Shown piece after piece: positions 17,811-26,406 of a DNA stretch of 64,000 bases; positions within the stretch are counted from its first letter, which is position 1, and each line of letters starts with the position of its first letter. A program made the position numbers and the translations under genes. The notes beneath the pieces were generated by a model. That model saw only the letters and a list, made by a program, of their open reading frames with translations, ran no database searches and was not told the DNA's origin. This DNA comes from Streptomyces sp. Root431 (GTDB lineage Bacteria; Actinomycetota; Actinomycetes; Streptomycetales; Streptomycetaceae). The DNA lies in contig NZ_LMEI01000012.1 of assembly GCF_001426585.1 (NCBI RefSeq), positions 54,962 through 118,961 of the forward strand, given 5' to 3'.

Positions 17811-18218
17811 TCAGGCCGCCACGCGGACGTTCGCGTTCACCCAGTCGACGATGGACGCGGTCGTCGCGCCCGGCGTGAAGATCTCCGCCACGCCCTTCTC
17901 CTTCAGCGGCGCGATGTCCGCGTCCGGGATGATGCCGCCGCCGAAGACCTTGATGTCCTCCGCGTCACGGTCCTTCAGGAGCTCCAGGACCTTCACGAAG
18001 AGCGTGTTGTGCGCGCCCGAGAGGATGGAGAGACCGATCGCGTCGGCGTCCTCCTGGATCGCGGTGTCGACGATCTGCTCGGGCGTCTGGTGGAGACCGG
18101 TGTAGATGACCTCCATACCGGCGTCGCGCAGTGCCCTCGCGATCACCTTGGCCCCGCGATCGTGGCCGTCGAGACCCGGCTTGGCGACCACCACGCGGAT
18201 CGGACCGGTCACACCCAT
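17811..18218 (-). CDS. icmB: Cobalamin-binding mutase small subunit (IcmB/McmA C-domain type)
   Basis: This 135-residue protein consists of a single B12-binding domain. The DxHxxG motif is present (D17-G-H19-D-R-G22, with H19 the lower cobalt ligand), followed by SILSGAHN and GGGIIPDAD. It fits the small subunit of isobutyryl-CoA mutase or a free methylmalonyl-CoA mutase B12 domain, which rearranges acyl-CoA carbon skeletons. The catalytic large subunit is not in this window, so it must be encoded elsewhere. The ATG at 18218 has GGAGG five bases upstream. No cobalamin riboswitch is visible before it. Confidence 0.9.
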   Translation of the reverse strand: MGVTGPIRVVVAKPGLDGHDRGAKVIARALRDAGMEVIYTGLHQTPEQIVDTAIQEDADAIGLSILSGAHNTLFVKVLELLKDRDAEDIKVFGGGIIPDADIAPLKEKGVAEIFTPGATTASIVDWVNANVRVAA

Positions 18219-18520
18219 CACTGCCTCCACATGCGACCCCCGCGCTTGATTGCCGGGGAGGTGAACGAACGTTATCGCCAGCATCCCGCAACCGGCCGTT
18301 TCACGGTGGCGAGCGAGGGGGAAATCACACGTGGGACATGTTCGCCATGCGCCGTTCCCCGCTTCGGGCCCTCCTCCTGGGCCCACCAGCCGCAAGCGGG
18401 GCCCGGTCGCAAGGGAGCCGCGACGAGGTCGCCGTGCCTCCGCGCCGCCGTCCGTGCGGCGCGGGTGTGCGGCGCACCTCCGTATCGTCCGGCCCCCGCG
18501 TGCCGCTCGGGAGGTCGGCG
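18219..18520. other. Divergent spacer between icmB and the lipase gene
   Basis: There is no gene here. A short AACGAACGTT element (palindromic core AACGTT) lies near 18265, and the lipase ribosome-binding site GGGAGG lies at 18509-18514. No terminator or structured RNA is recognised. Confidence 0.4.
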
Positions 18521-19339
18521 ATGGAGCTCTCCAAGGTCACCGCCCTGATGAAGGCCACCGCCTTGGAGTTCGCGATCCTCACCGGGCATCTCGTCCTCTA
18601 TCCCTCCGGGATCGTGGCCGAGCGCCTCTCCCCCAAGGCGCCCGCCGCCGACCCGTCCACCGGCCCCGACGCGACGATCGCCCCCGGCGGCCTGCGCCCG
18701 GTCGTCCTCCTGCACGGCTTCGTCGACAACCGCTCCGTCTTCGTCCTGCTGCGCCGCGTCCTCACCCGGCACGGCCGTGACTGCGTCGAGTCGCTGAACT
18801 ACTCACCGCTCACGTGCGACCTGCGGAGCGCCGCCGAGCTGCTCGGGCGGCGGGTGGAGGAGATCCGCGCCCGCACGGGACACGCCGAGGTCGACATCGT
18901 CGGGCACAGCCTGGGCGGGCTGATCGCCCGTTATTACGTACAGCGCCTGGGCGGTGACACACGGGTGCGCACCCTGGTCATGCTCGGCACCCCGCACTCC
19001 GGCACGACCGTCGCCCCGCTCGCCGACGCGCACCCGCTGGTGCGGCAGATGCGGCCCGGTTCGGCGGTGCTGCGGGAGCTGGCGGGCCCGGCGCCCGGCT
19101 GCCGTACCCGGTTCGTCAGCTTCTGGAGCGATCTGGACCAGGTGATGGTGCCGGTCGAGACCGCGCGCCTCGACCATCCCGATCTCCACGTGCACAACAT
19201 CCGCGTCAGCGGCATCGGCCATCTCGCGCTGCCCGTCCACCCGACGGTGGCCGCCGGGGTCCTCGGCGCGCTGGACGCCGCTGGACCCGTGGCGCCGGGC
19301 GCTCACGAAGGGGAGCCGGGCGCCGCCTCCGTCGCCTGA
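18521..19339 (+). CDS. Alpha/beta-hydrolase fold lipase
   Basis: This 272-residue lipase/esterase has an oxyanion-loop motif VVLLHGF, nucleophile elbow GHSLGG with S130, acid candidates D204/D206 in SDLDQVM, and H234 in GIGHLALP. This order is complete and typical of triacylglycerol lipases related to Streptomyces esterases. The first 30 residues contain one hydrophobic stretch (MKATALEFAILTGHLVLYPSG) that is a weak membrane anchor rather than a cleavable signal. The ATG at 18521 was chosen for the GGGAGG site seven bases upstream; the open frame extends further without similarity. The substrate is not predictable. Confidence 0.9.
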   Translation: MELSKVTALMKATALEFAILTGHLVLYPSGIVAERLSPKAPAADPSTGPDATIAPGGLRPVVLLHGFVDNRSVFVLLRRVLTRHGRDCVESLNYSPLTCDLRSAAELLGRRVEEIRARTGHAEVDIVGHSLGGLIARYYVQRLGGDTRVRTLVMLGTPHSGTTVAPLADAHPLVRQMRPGSAVLRELAGPAPGCRTRFVSFWSDLDQVMVPVETARLDHPDLHVHNIRVSGIGHLALPVHPTVAAGVLGALDAAGPVAPGAHEGEPGAASVA

Positions 19340-19459
19340 CGTCTTCTCGCCACGCCGCGTTCTTCGAACGTTCCTCGAACACAAGGCCAAAGCTCTCTCC
19401 CCGAGCTGGCGAAACACGGCCGATTGCCCGTTTCCTGTGGGCCCAAACCCCTTCGAAGA

Positions 19460-19489
19460 TTGTCGGTTGCGCATACCGCCGGGTACAGT
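19460..19489 (+). promoter_or_regulatory. Predicted promoter of the M23 peptidase gene
   Basis: TTGTCG (19460-19465) and TACAGT (19484-19489) are separated by 18 bases, a good HrdB-type match. They lie about 80 bases before the GTG start. Confidence 0.4.
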
Positions 19490-19568
19490 CGCGCCACTGC
19501 TTCCCCCGGGACACCCCTCATGGGGCCCGCCCCGGAATGGTCCTGCTGCCGAGGCGAGAGAGACGTTG

Positions 19569-21164
19569 GTGAACGACCAGCAACCCCACGCCGGGTACGT
19601 CGGAGACGACGCCCACCTCACAGGCAGCTTCGCCGTCGACCCACTGTTCGGCGCCTACCCCACGGGTCAGGCCGACCACAGTGGTCAGTGGGACTTCGGC
19701 CAGTACGGGATGACCGGTCAGTACGACACCGCAGGTCAGCAGCAGTACGACACGACGGGCCAGTGGGACACCACGGGCCAGTGGCAGGCCACCGACCCCT
19801 ACGGCAGCGCCGCCCCGCACGCGCAGTACGACACCGGCGCGCAGCAGTACGACACCACCGGCCAGTGGGATGCGTCCGCCTGGACCGACGCCCAGCAGAC
19901 CGGCCAGTACGAGACCGTCCACGCCGGCGCGTACGCGGCCCAGGGCGCGTACGGGTACGAGGCCTACGACGCCACCGGCCAGTGGGCGGCCCCCGCCTTC
20001 GCGACCGAGACCGGCGCGTACGACGCGACCGCCTGGAACCAGGTGGTGGCCCCCGAGGCCGAGCCGCACGTACCGCAGCAGTACACCCCGCAGCCGGACC
20101 ACACCGCCGAGTTCGTCTACGCCGACGAGCTCGTGGACGTCGTCGACAACAACACCGTCGTCGACGACGGCTTCCACGGCGACACCGTCCACGACGACGT
20201 CGCCCACGCCGAGTACACCGACGAGCCCGTCGCGTACGCCGACGAGCCCGTCGCCTACACCGACGAGTCCGTCGCGTACACCGACGAGCCGGCCGAGTAC
20301 ACCGACGAGTACGCCGTCGACCACACCGACGAGCCCGCCCCGTACACCGACGAGCTCCGCACGGAGCCCCCGCTCGCGGGCCGCCCCGTGCGCCGCGGCT
20401 CCGGCAGCAGCCGCGGTCGCCGCCGTACGCCCGCGAAACGGTCCGCCCTGCTGACCGTCGCCGTCCCCTCCGCCTGCGTCATGGGCGTCGCCGGCATCGC
20501 CGCCGCCTCCGTCGGCGGGCTCACCAACCCCACCACCGACGGCGGCAAGAAGGACACCACCGCGCTCGCCGCGGCCGACCCCGGCTCCGTCAAGCAGGTC
20601 GCCGCCAACAGCGCGCTGGACACCCAGCTCGCCGCGCTCAGCGAGGACGCCCGCGACTTCGGCGACCGCGCGAGCCGCACCCAGGAGCGCATCGATCTGA
20701 AGGCCCGCCAGGCGGCCGACAAGAAGAAGCGCGAGGAGGAAGCGGCCCGCAAGGAGGCGCTCCGCCCCAAGTACATGCTGCCGGTGGAGCTCCACCGGCT
20801 CAGCGCGCGCTTCGGCCAGTCCGGCGTCAACTGGATGTCCGTGCACACCGGCATCGACTTCCCCGTGCAGACCGGCACGCCCGTCATGGCCGCGACGGAC
20901 GGCACCGTCCGCACCCAGATCAACAGCGCCTACGGCAACATGGTGATCGTGACCGCCCCCGACGGCACCGAGACCTGGTACTGCCACCTCAGCAGCGCCA
21001 AGATCCGGTACGGCCAGGTCAAGGCCGGCGACGTCATCGCGTACTCCGGCGACACCGGCAACTCCACCGGCCCGCACCTCCACTTCGAGGTCCGGCCGGG
21101 CGGCGGCTACGCCATCGACCCGCTGGCCTGGCTGCGCAGCCACGGGCTCGACCCGACGAGCTGA
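19569..21164 (+). CDS. Membrane-anchored M23 metallopeptidase with long repeat tail
   Basis: This 531-residue protein is a cell-wall peptidase of the LytM class. The C-terminal catalytic domain (about residues 410-525) has HTGIDFP, YCHLS and HLHFEV, the zinc and catalytic residues of active M23 enzymes. A coiled-coil stretch (EERIDL...KKKREEEAARKEAL) precedes it. The only membrane segment is at about 290-312, after an Arg/Lys-rich stretch, so the protein looks type II with the enzyme outside. The N-terminal 290 residues, rich in YDTTGQW and DEPVAYTDE repeats, would then be cytoplasmic. The GTG at 19569 begins VNDQQPHAG; the TTG just before it is an alternative. M. tuberculosis has an M23 gene in the same pcrA-sucC interval. 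Confidence 0.88.
   Translation: MNDQQPHAGYVGDDAHLTGSFAVDPLFGAYPTGQADHSGQWDFGQYGMTGQYDTAGQQQYDTTGQWDTTGQWQATDPYGSAAPHAQYDTGAQQYDTTGQWDASAWTDAQQTGQYETVHAGAYAAQGAYGYEAYDATGQWAAPAFATETGAYDATAWNQVVAPEAEPHVPQQYTPQPDHTAEFVYADELVDVVDNNTVVDDGFHGDTVHDDVAHAEYTDEPVAYADEPVAYTDESVAYTDEPAEYTDEYAVDHTDEPAPYTDELRTEPPLAGRPVRRGSGSSRGRRRTPAKRSALLTVAVPSACVMGVAGIAAASVGGLTNPTTDGGKKDTTALAAADPGSVKQVAANSALDTQLAALSEDARDFGDRASRTQERIDLKARQAADKKKREEEAARKEALRPKYMLPVELHRLSARFGQSGVNWMSVHTGIDFPVQTGTPVMAATDGTVRTQINSAYGNMVIVTAPDGTETWYCHLSSAKIRYGQVKAGDVIAYSGDTGNSTGPHLHFEVRPGGGYAIDPLAWLRSHGLDPTS
20213..20360 (+). repeat. 24-base coding repeats (YTDEPVA-type) in the M23 gene
   Basis: Six or seven imperfect copies of an 8-residue unit Y-T/A-D-E-P-V-A are encoded by a tandem of about 24 bases. 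A second repeat class (YDTTGQW-like) lies upstream, at 19680-19990. Both are acidic or aromatic and probably disordered. Confidence 0.75.
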
Positions 21165-21181
21165 CCTTCATCCGCGTACGA

Positions 21182-21213
21182 AGAAGGGCCCCGGCGGAAG
21201 CCGGGGCCCTTCT
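21182..21213. terminator. Bidirectional terminator
   Basis: A perfect 14-base stem (AGAAGGGCCCCGGC) with a GGAA tetraloop lies between the convergent M23 and pcrA genes. The right side runs into TTCT. Confidence 0.9.
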
Positions 21214-21234
21214 CGTGCGACGTACGAGTCCGCG

Positions 21235-23682
21235 CTACAGCTTCTCGACCGGCGCGTACCGCAGGAGCAGCCGCTTCGGCTTCTCGTCGCCGAAGTCGAT
21301 CGTCGCCTGGGCGTCCGCGCCGACTCCCGTCACCGCCGTCACCGTGCCCAGACCGAACTGGTCGTGCGTGACGCGGTCGCCGATCTGGAGCGAGATCACC
21401 GGCTTCTCGCCGGCGCGCCGGGTCGCGAAGCCCGAGGGGCCGGAGCGCGCGCGGGACGAGGAGAGCGAGGAGGTGATGCCCGAGGTCGGCCCGGCGGGCT
21501 TCGCCATCGGACCGGTCCGCTTCCACTCCAGGTACGCGGGCGGGATCTCCTCCAGGAAGCGCGAGGCCGGGTTGTACGAGGGCTGGCCCCAGGCGCTGCG
21601 CATCGACGAGCGCGTGAGGTAGAGCCGCTCGCGGGCGCGCGTGATGCCGACGTACGCGAGGCGCCGCTCCTCCTCCAGCTCCTTCGCCTGGCCGAGGGCG
21701 CGCATGTGCGGGAAGACGCCGTCCTCCATGCCGGTGAGGAACACGACCGGGAATTCGAGGCCCTTGGCGGTGTGCAGCGTCATGAGGGTGATGACGCCCC
21801 GGCCCTCCTCGTCCTCGTCCGGGATCTGGTCGGAGTCGGCGACGAGCGCGACCTTCTCCAGGAACTCGGCGAGGGTCGCGGGCTCCTCGCCGCGCTCCTG
21901 CTCGAATTCGAGGGCGACGGCGGCGAGTTCCTGGAGGTTCTCGATGCGGGTCTCGTCCTGCGGGTCGGTCGAGGCCTGGAGTTCGGCCAGGTAGCCCGTG
22001 CGCTCCAGGACGGCCTCCAGGACGACGGCGGGGCCCGCGCCGGACTCGACGACGGTGCGCAGCTCGTCCATGAGGGCGTTGAAGCGCTTCACGGCGTTCG
22101 CGGAGCGCGCGGCCATGCCGTACGCCTCGTCGACCCGCTTGAGGGCCTGCGGGAAGGTGATCTTCTCGCGCAGGGAGAGGGCGTCGATCATCGCCTCGGC
22201 GCGCTCGCCGATCCCCCGCTTGGGGACGTTGAGGATGCGGCGCATCGGGACGTTGTCCTCGGGGTTGGCGAGGACGCGGAGGTACGCGAGGACGTCCCGG
22301 ACCTCCTTGCGCTCGTAGAAGCGCACGCCGCCGACGACCTTGTAGGGCAGTCCGACGCGGATGAAGATCTCTTCGAAGACGCGGGACTGGGCGTTGGTCC
22401 GGTAGAAGACGGCGACGTCGCCGGCCTTGGCCTCGCCGGTGTCCGTGAGCCGGTCGATCTCGTCGGCGACGAACTGCGCCTCGTCGTGCTCGGTGTCGGC
22501 GACGTAGCCGGTGATCTGCGCGCCCGCGCCCGCGTTCGTCCAGAGGTTCTTGGGGCGGCGGGACTCGTTGCGCTCGATGACCGCGTTGGCCGCGGAGAGG
22601 ATCGTCTGCGTGGAGCGGTAGTTCTGCTCCAGGAGGATCGTCGTCGCGTCCGGGTAGTCCTCCTCGAACTGGAGGATGTTGCGGATGGTCGCGCCGCGGA
22701 AGGCGTAGATCGACTGGTCGGCGTCGCCCACGACGCACAGCTCGGCCGGGCCGAGGTCCTCGTAGCCGGTGCCGACGAGCTCCCGTACGAGCGTGTACTG
22801 GGCGTGGTTGGTGTCCTGGTACTCGTCGACGAGGACGTGGCGGAAGCGGCGGCGGTAGTGCTCGGCGACGTCGGGGAACGCCTGGAGCAGGTGGACCGTC
22901 GTCATGATGATGTCGTCGAAGTCCAGGGCGTTGGCCTCGCGCAGCCGCGCCTGGTACATCCGGTACGCCTCGGCGAGCGTCTTCTCGAAGCCGTCGGCGG
23001 CCTGGTCGGCGAAGGTCTCCTCGTCGATCAGCTCGTTCTTCAGGTTCGAGATCTTGGCGCTGAAGGACTTCGGCGGGAACTTCTTCGGGTCGAGGTCCAG
23101 GTCGCGGCAGACCAGGGACATCAGGCGCTTGGAGTCGGCGGCGTCGTAGATCGAGAAGGACGAGGTGAAGCCGAGGCGCTTCGACTCTCGGCGCAGGATG
23201 CGGACGCACGCGCTGTGGAAGGTCATGACCCACATGGCGTTGGCGCGCGGGCCGACGAGCTGCTCGACGCGCTCCTTCATCTCGCCGGCGGCCTTGTTGG
23301 TGAAGGTGATCGCCAGTATCTGGCCGGGGTGGACGTGCCGCGTGCCCAGGAGGTGGGCGATGCGGTGGGTGAGCACCCGGGTCTTGCCGGAGCCGGCTCC
23401 GGCGACGATGAGCAGCGGGGTGTCCGTGTGGACGACGGCGGCGCGCTGCTGTTCGTTCAGCCCGTCCAGGAGCGCGGCGGGGTCGACGACAGGACGCGCC
23501 GCGCCGTCGCGGTAATACGCGTCCCGGGGCGGGGGCGCGTCGAAGTGCTCCCCGAAGAGGTCGTGCGGGACCTCGTCCGGGGTGTGGGCGCCGTGCTCGT
23601 CGTCCTCGGGCGGGGGCGGGGCCTCCCCCGAGGAGTGGTTCTGGAGGCCGGCCAGGAAGCTGTCGTCAAAGAGGCTGCTCAT
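21235..23682 (-). CDS. pcrA: ATP-dependent DNA helicase PcrA/UvrD
   Basis: This 815-residue SF1A helicase unwinds DNA 3' to 5' in repair and replication restart. Walker A AGAGSGKT is at residues 94-101. VLVDEYQDTNHAQY (motif II), VGDADQSIYAFRGA (motif III) and VTLMTLHTAKGLEFPVVFL plus YVGITRARERLYL (motifs V and VI) are all present. The C-terminus ends in a Tudor-like RNA polymerase-binding fold (GDRVTHDQFGLGTVTAVTG). An 80-residue acidic/Pro-rich N-terminal extension is specific to actinobacteria. It corresponds to UvrD1 of M. tuberculosis, whose gene also neighbours an M23 peptidase and sucC. Confidence 0.97.
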   Translation of the reverse strand: MSSLFDDSFLAGLQNHSSGEAPPPPEDDEHGAHTPDEVPHDLFGEHFDAPPPRDAYYRDGAARPVVDPAALLDGLNEQQRAAVVHTDTPLLIVAGAGSGKTRVLTHRIAHLLGTRHVHPGQILAITFTNKAAGEMKERVEQLVGPRANAMWVMTFHSACVRILRRESKRLGFTSSFSIYDAADSKRLMSLVCRDLDLDPKKFPPKSFSAKISNLKNELIDEETFADQAADGFEKTLAEAYRMYQARLREANALDFDDIIMTTVHLLQAFPDVAEHYRRRFRHVLVDEYQDTNHAQYTLVRELVGTGYEDLGPAELCVVGDADQSIYAFRGATIRNILQFEEDYPDATTILLEQNYRSTQTILSAANAVIERNESRRPKNLWTNAGAGAQITGYVADTEHDEAQFVADEIDRLTDTGEAKAGDVAVFYRTNAQSRVFEEIFIRVGLPYKVVGGVRFYERKEVRDVLAYLRVLANPEDNVPMRRILNVPKRGIGERAEAMIDALSLREKITFPQALKRVDEAYGMAARSANAVKRFNALMDELRTVVESGAGPAVVLEAVLERTGYLAELQASTDPQDETRIENLQELAAVALEFEQERGEEPATLAEFLEKVALVADSDQIPDEDEEGRGVITLMTLHTAKGLEFPVVFLTGMEDGVFPHMRALGQAKELEEERRLAYVGITRARERLYLTRSSMRSAWGQPSYNPASRFLEEIPPAYLEWKRTGPMAKPAGPTSGITSSLSSSRARSGPSGFATRRAGEKPVISLQIGDRVTHDQFGLGTVTAVTGVGADAQATIDFGDEKPKRLLLRYAPVEKL

Positions 23683-23806
23683 CGCCTCACGAGTCTAGGA
23701 CGCCCCACCGACATCCGGGTCCGCCTTGGGGACGGCCTTCGTCACGCTCCCCCGGGAACGCGTCCGGGAAGGCGTCCGGGAAGGCGTCACGCTCCCCCGG
23801 AGCGGG

Positions 23807-24160
23807 TCACGTCCAGAGGGTCGCGATGAAGATGTTCGCCGTGGTCAGGGCGCCGACCGCGGCGAAGACGCCCTTGTCGACCTTCTCCTCGTCCCGCTTG
23901 ACGTAGACCAGGCCGAGGACGACGACGAGCACGGCCAGCTTGATGCCGATCTTGAGGTTGTTCACGGTCTGGTCGTCGGCCTGGTTGAGGCCGACGAGCG
24001 CGACGCCCGTGATCAGCATGACCAGCGCACCGTGCAGCATCGCCGGGGTGAAGCGGGCCGTACCGGCGCCCATCGCCTTCATCTGGGTCAGGAATCCGCC
24101 CAGGAGGGAGGCGATACCGATGATGTGCAGGGCGACGAAGACATTGATGAGTACGTCCAT
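23807..24160 (-). CDS. Small four-helix integral membrane protein
   Basis: This 117-residue protein of unknown function has four predicted membrane helices: residues about 4-24, 43-62, 73-91 and 98-116. The sequence starts MDVLINVFVALHIIGIASLLGG and contains few charged residues apart from a KRDEEK loop near 88-95. The ATG at 24160 begins the first helix; the frame stays open upstream but the added residues are highly charged, and no clear ribosome-binding site supports either choice. It is convergent with nothing and lies alone between pcrA and the NlpC/P60 gene. Proteins of this type are widespread in Streptomyces as integral membrane proteins. Confidence 0.8.
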   Translation of the reverse strand: MDVLINVFVALHIIGIASLLGGFLTQMKAMGAGTARFTPAMLHGALVMLITGVALVGLNQADDQTVNNLKIGIKLAVLVVVLGLVYVKRDEEKVDKGVFAAVGALTTANIFIATLWT

Positions 24161-24506
24161 GGGGCGGAGCCTAACCGGGGCCTTAGCACCGCTCTCCGGC
24201 CGGGTCCACTCCCTCCGCCGCTTCGGTCGGTCGTCTGCCGCAATGTCCCCCGGCCCGTCATCCCGGACGGAAAAGATCGGTCCATGTCCGTCACCTGACG
24301 CCAATAGCGGTCAAGTCGCTGCCCGGGCGTGACCCCCCGGTTTAGCGTCCTCCAGCAGGTGGCCGGCTCCCACCACCGCCGGTCACCCGGCGGCTGCCGG
24401 CCATCCCCGCCAGGAAAACCCGGCGGCGGTCCGTCTCCCCTGTGCGGCCCGCCGTCGGCCCGGCGGGCACCGTTCCCCCGCAGGGAAGAGGATGTGACCC
24501 GCCCTC
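24161..24506. other. Divergent spacer before the NlpC/P60 gene
   Basis: There is no gene here. I looked for a c-di-AMP (ydaO-type) riboswitch, common before actinobacterial cell-wall hydrolase genes, and did not recognise its conserved GGGGAACC-type segments. Visible elements are GTCACCTGAC (a GTCA-N2-TGAC palindrome near 24290), a possible -10 TTTAGCGT near 24342, and several GC hairpins. Confidence 0.4.
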
Positions 24507-25652
24507 GTGGCAGCGCACCGAAAACCCAGGCAGTCCCCGCTCGGCGGCCCGGCGGTCCGCACCGCCGCCACCCTCGCCCTCGCCTCCGCGGCGACCGCGA
24601 CGCTCTTCGAGGGGTCCGGGCACGCGGACCCCCGCCTCACGACCGCCCAGGTCAAGGCGAAGGTCGACCGGCTGTACCAGGAGGCCGAGGTCGCGACGGA
24701 GAAGTACAACGGGGCGAAGGAGCAGGCCGACGCGTCCCGCGCGGCGTTCGACCGGCTGCGCGACGAGGCCGCCCGCAGGACCGAGCGGCTCAACACCGCG
24801 CGGGACGGGCTCGGGGCCATGGCCACCGCGCAGTACCGCTCCGGCGGCCTCGACCCCGCCGTACAGCTCGCCCTGACCTCCGACCCCGACGAGTACCTGG
24901 AGCGGGCGGCCCTCGCGGAGAAGGCCGGGGACCGGCAGGCGGCGGCCGTCACCGCCGTACGGCGCGAGCTCGGCGCGCTCCGGCAGCTGCGCGGCGAGGC
25001 CGCGGGCAAGCTGACCACGCTGCGCGGGCACGAGGAGGAACTGCGGCGGCAGAAGGCGGCCGTCCTCGGCAAGCTGGAGGCGGCCAGGACCCTGCTCGCC
25101 CGGCTGACCGCGGAGGAGCGCGCCCGGTACGACGCCGCCGTCGCGGCCCGGGACAGCGGCCGCGCCCCGGACGGCACGCGCGCGACCGGTGGGACGAGCG
25201 GCGGTACGGGCACGGCGGCCGCGACCTTCGCGACCGGCGGCTCGGCCGCGGCCCGCGCCGACCGCTCATCGGGCGGCGAGCGCGGCCCCGTGACCGCCCC
25301 GAACACCCGGGCCGCCGAGGCCATCTCCTTCGCCCGCGCCCAGCTCGGCAAGCCGTACGTGTGGGGAGCGACGGGTCCGTCCGCGTACGACTGCTCCGGC
25401 CTCACCCAGGCGGCCTGGCGCGCGGCCGGCGTCTCCCTGCCGCGCACCACGTACACCCAGATCAACGCCGGGCAGCGCGTCTCCCGCTCCCAGCTCGCCC
25501 CCGGTGACCTGATCTTCTTCTACTCGGGGATCAGCCACGTCGGGCTCTACATCGGCGGCGGCCAGATGATCCACGCCCCCCGCCCGGGCGCCCCGGTGCG
25601 GATCGCCCCGATCGACGAGATGCCCTTCGCCGGAGCGACCCGGGTGGGGTGA
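24507..25652 (+). CDS. Secreted NlpC/P60 (C40) peptidoglycan endopeptidase
   Basis: This 381-residue secreted hydrolase cleaves peptide stems of peptidoglycan. A basic N-terminus (MAAHRKPRQS) is followed by a hydrophobic signal region ending near residue 40. Residues about 45-215 are a coiled coil (LTTAQVKAKVDRLYQEAEVATEKY onward) as in RipA-like enzymes. After a Gly/Thr linker, the C40 domain has C296 in YDCSGLTQ, His in SHVGLYIG and His in QMIHAP. The GTG at 24507 lacks a well-spaced ribosome-binding site (GGAAGAGG lies 16 bases away). It converges on a two-component response-regulator gene with 31 bases between stops. Confidence 0.93.
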   Translation: MAAHRKPRQSPLGGPAVRTAATLALASAATATLFEGSGHADPRLTTAQVKAKVDRLYQEAEVATEKYNGAKEQADASRAAFDRLRDEAARRTERLNTARDGLGAMATAQYRSGGLDPAVQLALTSDPDEYLERAALAEKAGDRQAAAVTAVRRELGALRQLRGEAAGKLTTLRGHEEELRRQKAAVLGKLEAARTLLARLTAEERARYDAAVAARDSGRAPDGTRATGGTSGGTGTAAATFATGGSAAARADRSSGGERGPVTAPNTRAAEAISFARAQLGKPYVWGATGPSAYDCSGLTQAAWRAAGVSLPRTTYTQINAGQRVSRSQLAPGDLIFFYSGISHVGLYIGGGQMIHAPRPGAPVRIAPIDEMPFAGATRVG

Positions 25653-25661
25653 GCCCGGTGG

Positions 25662-25680
25662 GAAGCCGCCGGCGGGCTTC
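25662..25680. terminator. Hairpin between convergent NlpC/P60 and response-regulator genes
   Basis: The inverted repeat GAAGCC / GGCTTC lies within a larger fold in which GAGCC and GGCTC, overlapping the two stop codons, also pair. It is a likely bidirectional terminator. Confidence 0.65.
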
Positions 25681-25683
25681 GGC

Positions 25684-26406
25684 TCAGACCAGGCGGCGGG
25701 CGGTGGCCCAGCGGGTCAGCTCGTGGCGGTTGGAGAGCTGGAGCTTCCGCAGCACCGCCGAGACGTGCGACTCGACCGTCTTCACCGAGATGTAGAGCTG
25801 CTTGGCGATCTCCTTGTACGCGTAGCCGCGGGCGATCAGCCGCAGCACCTCGCGCTCCCGCTGCGTGAGCCGGTCCATGTCCTCGTCCACCGGCGGCGCG
25901 TCCGTCGAGGCGAAGGCGTCGAGGACGAAGCCGGCCAGGCGGGGGGAGAAGACGGCGTCGCCCTCCTGGACACGGAAGATCGAGGCCACCAGGTCGGTGC
26001 CGGTGATCGTCTTCGTGACGTAGCCGCGGGCGCCGCCCCGGATCACCCCGATCACGTCCTCCGCCGCGTCCGAGACGGACAGCGCCAGGAAGCGGACCGG
26101 GTCCTCGGCGGCCCCCATCAGGTTCGCGCAGCGGCGCAGCACCTCGACGCCGCCGCCACCCGGAAGGTGGACGTCGAGGAGGACGACCTCGGGCCGGGTC
26201 GCGGTGATGACCGTGACCGCCTGGTCGACGTCGGCGGCCTCGCCGACCACCTCGACCCCGGTGACCTCGGTCCTGCCGATCTCCGCCTGCACTCCCGTAC
26301 GGAACATCCGGTGGTCGTCGACGAGCACGACCCGCACCCGGCGCTCCGTCCCCGGCGTCTCCGCCCCCGCCTCGGTCCCGGTCGTCGCCCCGGTCTCGTC
26401 GCTCAT
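25684..26406 (-). CDS. NarL/LuxR-family response regulator
   Basis: This 240-residue response regulator has a receiver domain at about residues 24-150, with acidic pair D30-D31 and phosphoacceptor D78 (VVLLDVHLP). A C-terminal LuxR helix-turn-helix follows (LTQREREVLRLIARGYAYKEIAKQLYISVKTVESHV, described by its ends). The first 22 residues are a Thr/Glu-rich tail outside the fold. The ATG overlaps the stop of the sensor kinase gene (ATGA), so kinase and regulator are co-translated. Its probable targets include the divergent PspC gene, given the repeated sites between 27704 and 27779. Confidence 0.95.
   Translation of the reverse strand: MSDETGATTGTEAGAETPGTERRVRVVLVDDHRMFRTGVQAEIGRTEVTGVEVVGEAADVDQAVTVITATRPEVVLLDVHLPGGGGVEVLRRCANLMGAAEDPVRFLALSVSDAAEDVIGVIRGGARGYVTKTITGTDLVASIFRVQEGDAVFSPRLAGFVLDAFASTDAPPVDEDMDRLTQREREVLRLIARGYAYKEIAKQLYISVKTVESHVSAVLRKLQLSNRHELTRWATARRLV

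Noticed and set aside
18219..18520. Cobalamin riboswitch before icmB
   Set aside because: No B12-box-like segment or long structured leader was seen; only about 300 bases separate the divergent genes.
19362..19380. LexA-type site (TTCGAACGTTCCTCGAAC)
   Set aside because: The half-sites do not have the CGAAC-N4-GTTCG spacing required.
19340..19568. c-di-AMP (ydaO) riboswitch before the M23 gene
   Set aside because: Expected for cell-wall hydrolase genes, but the conserved segments were not found here or at 24161-24506.
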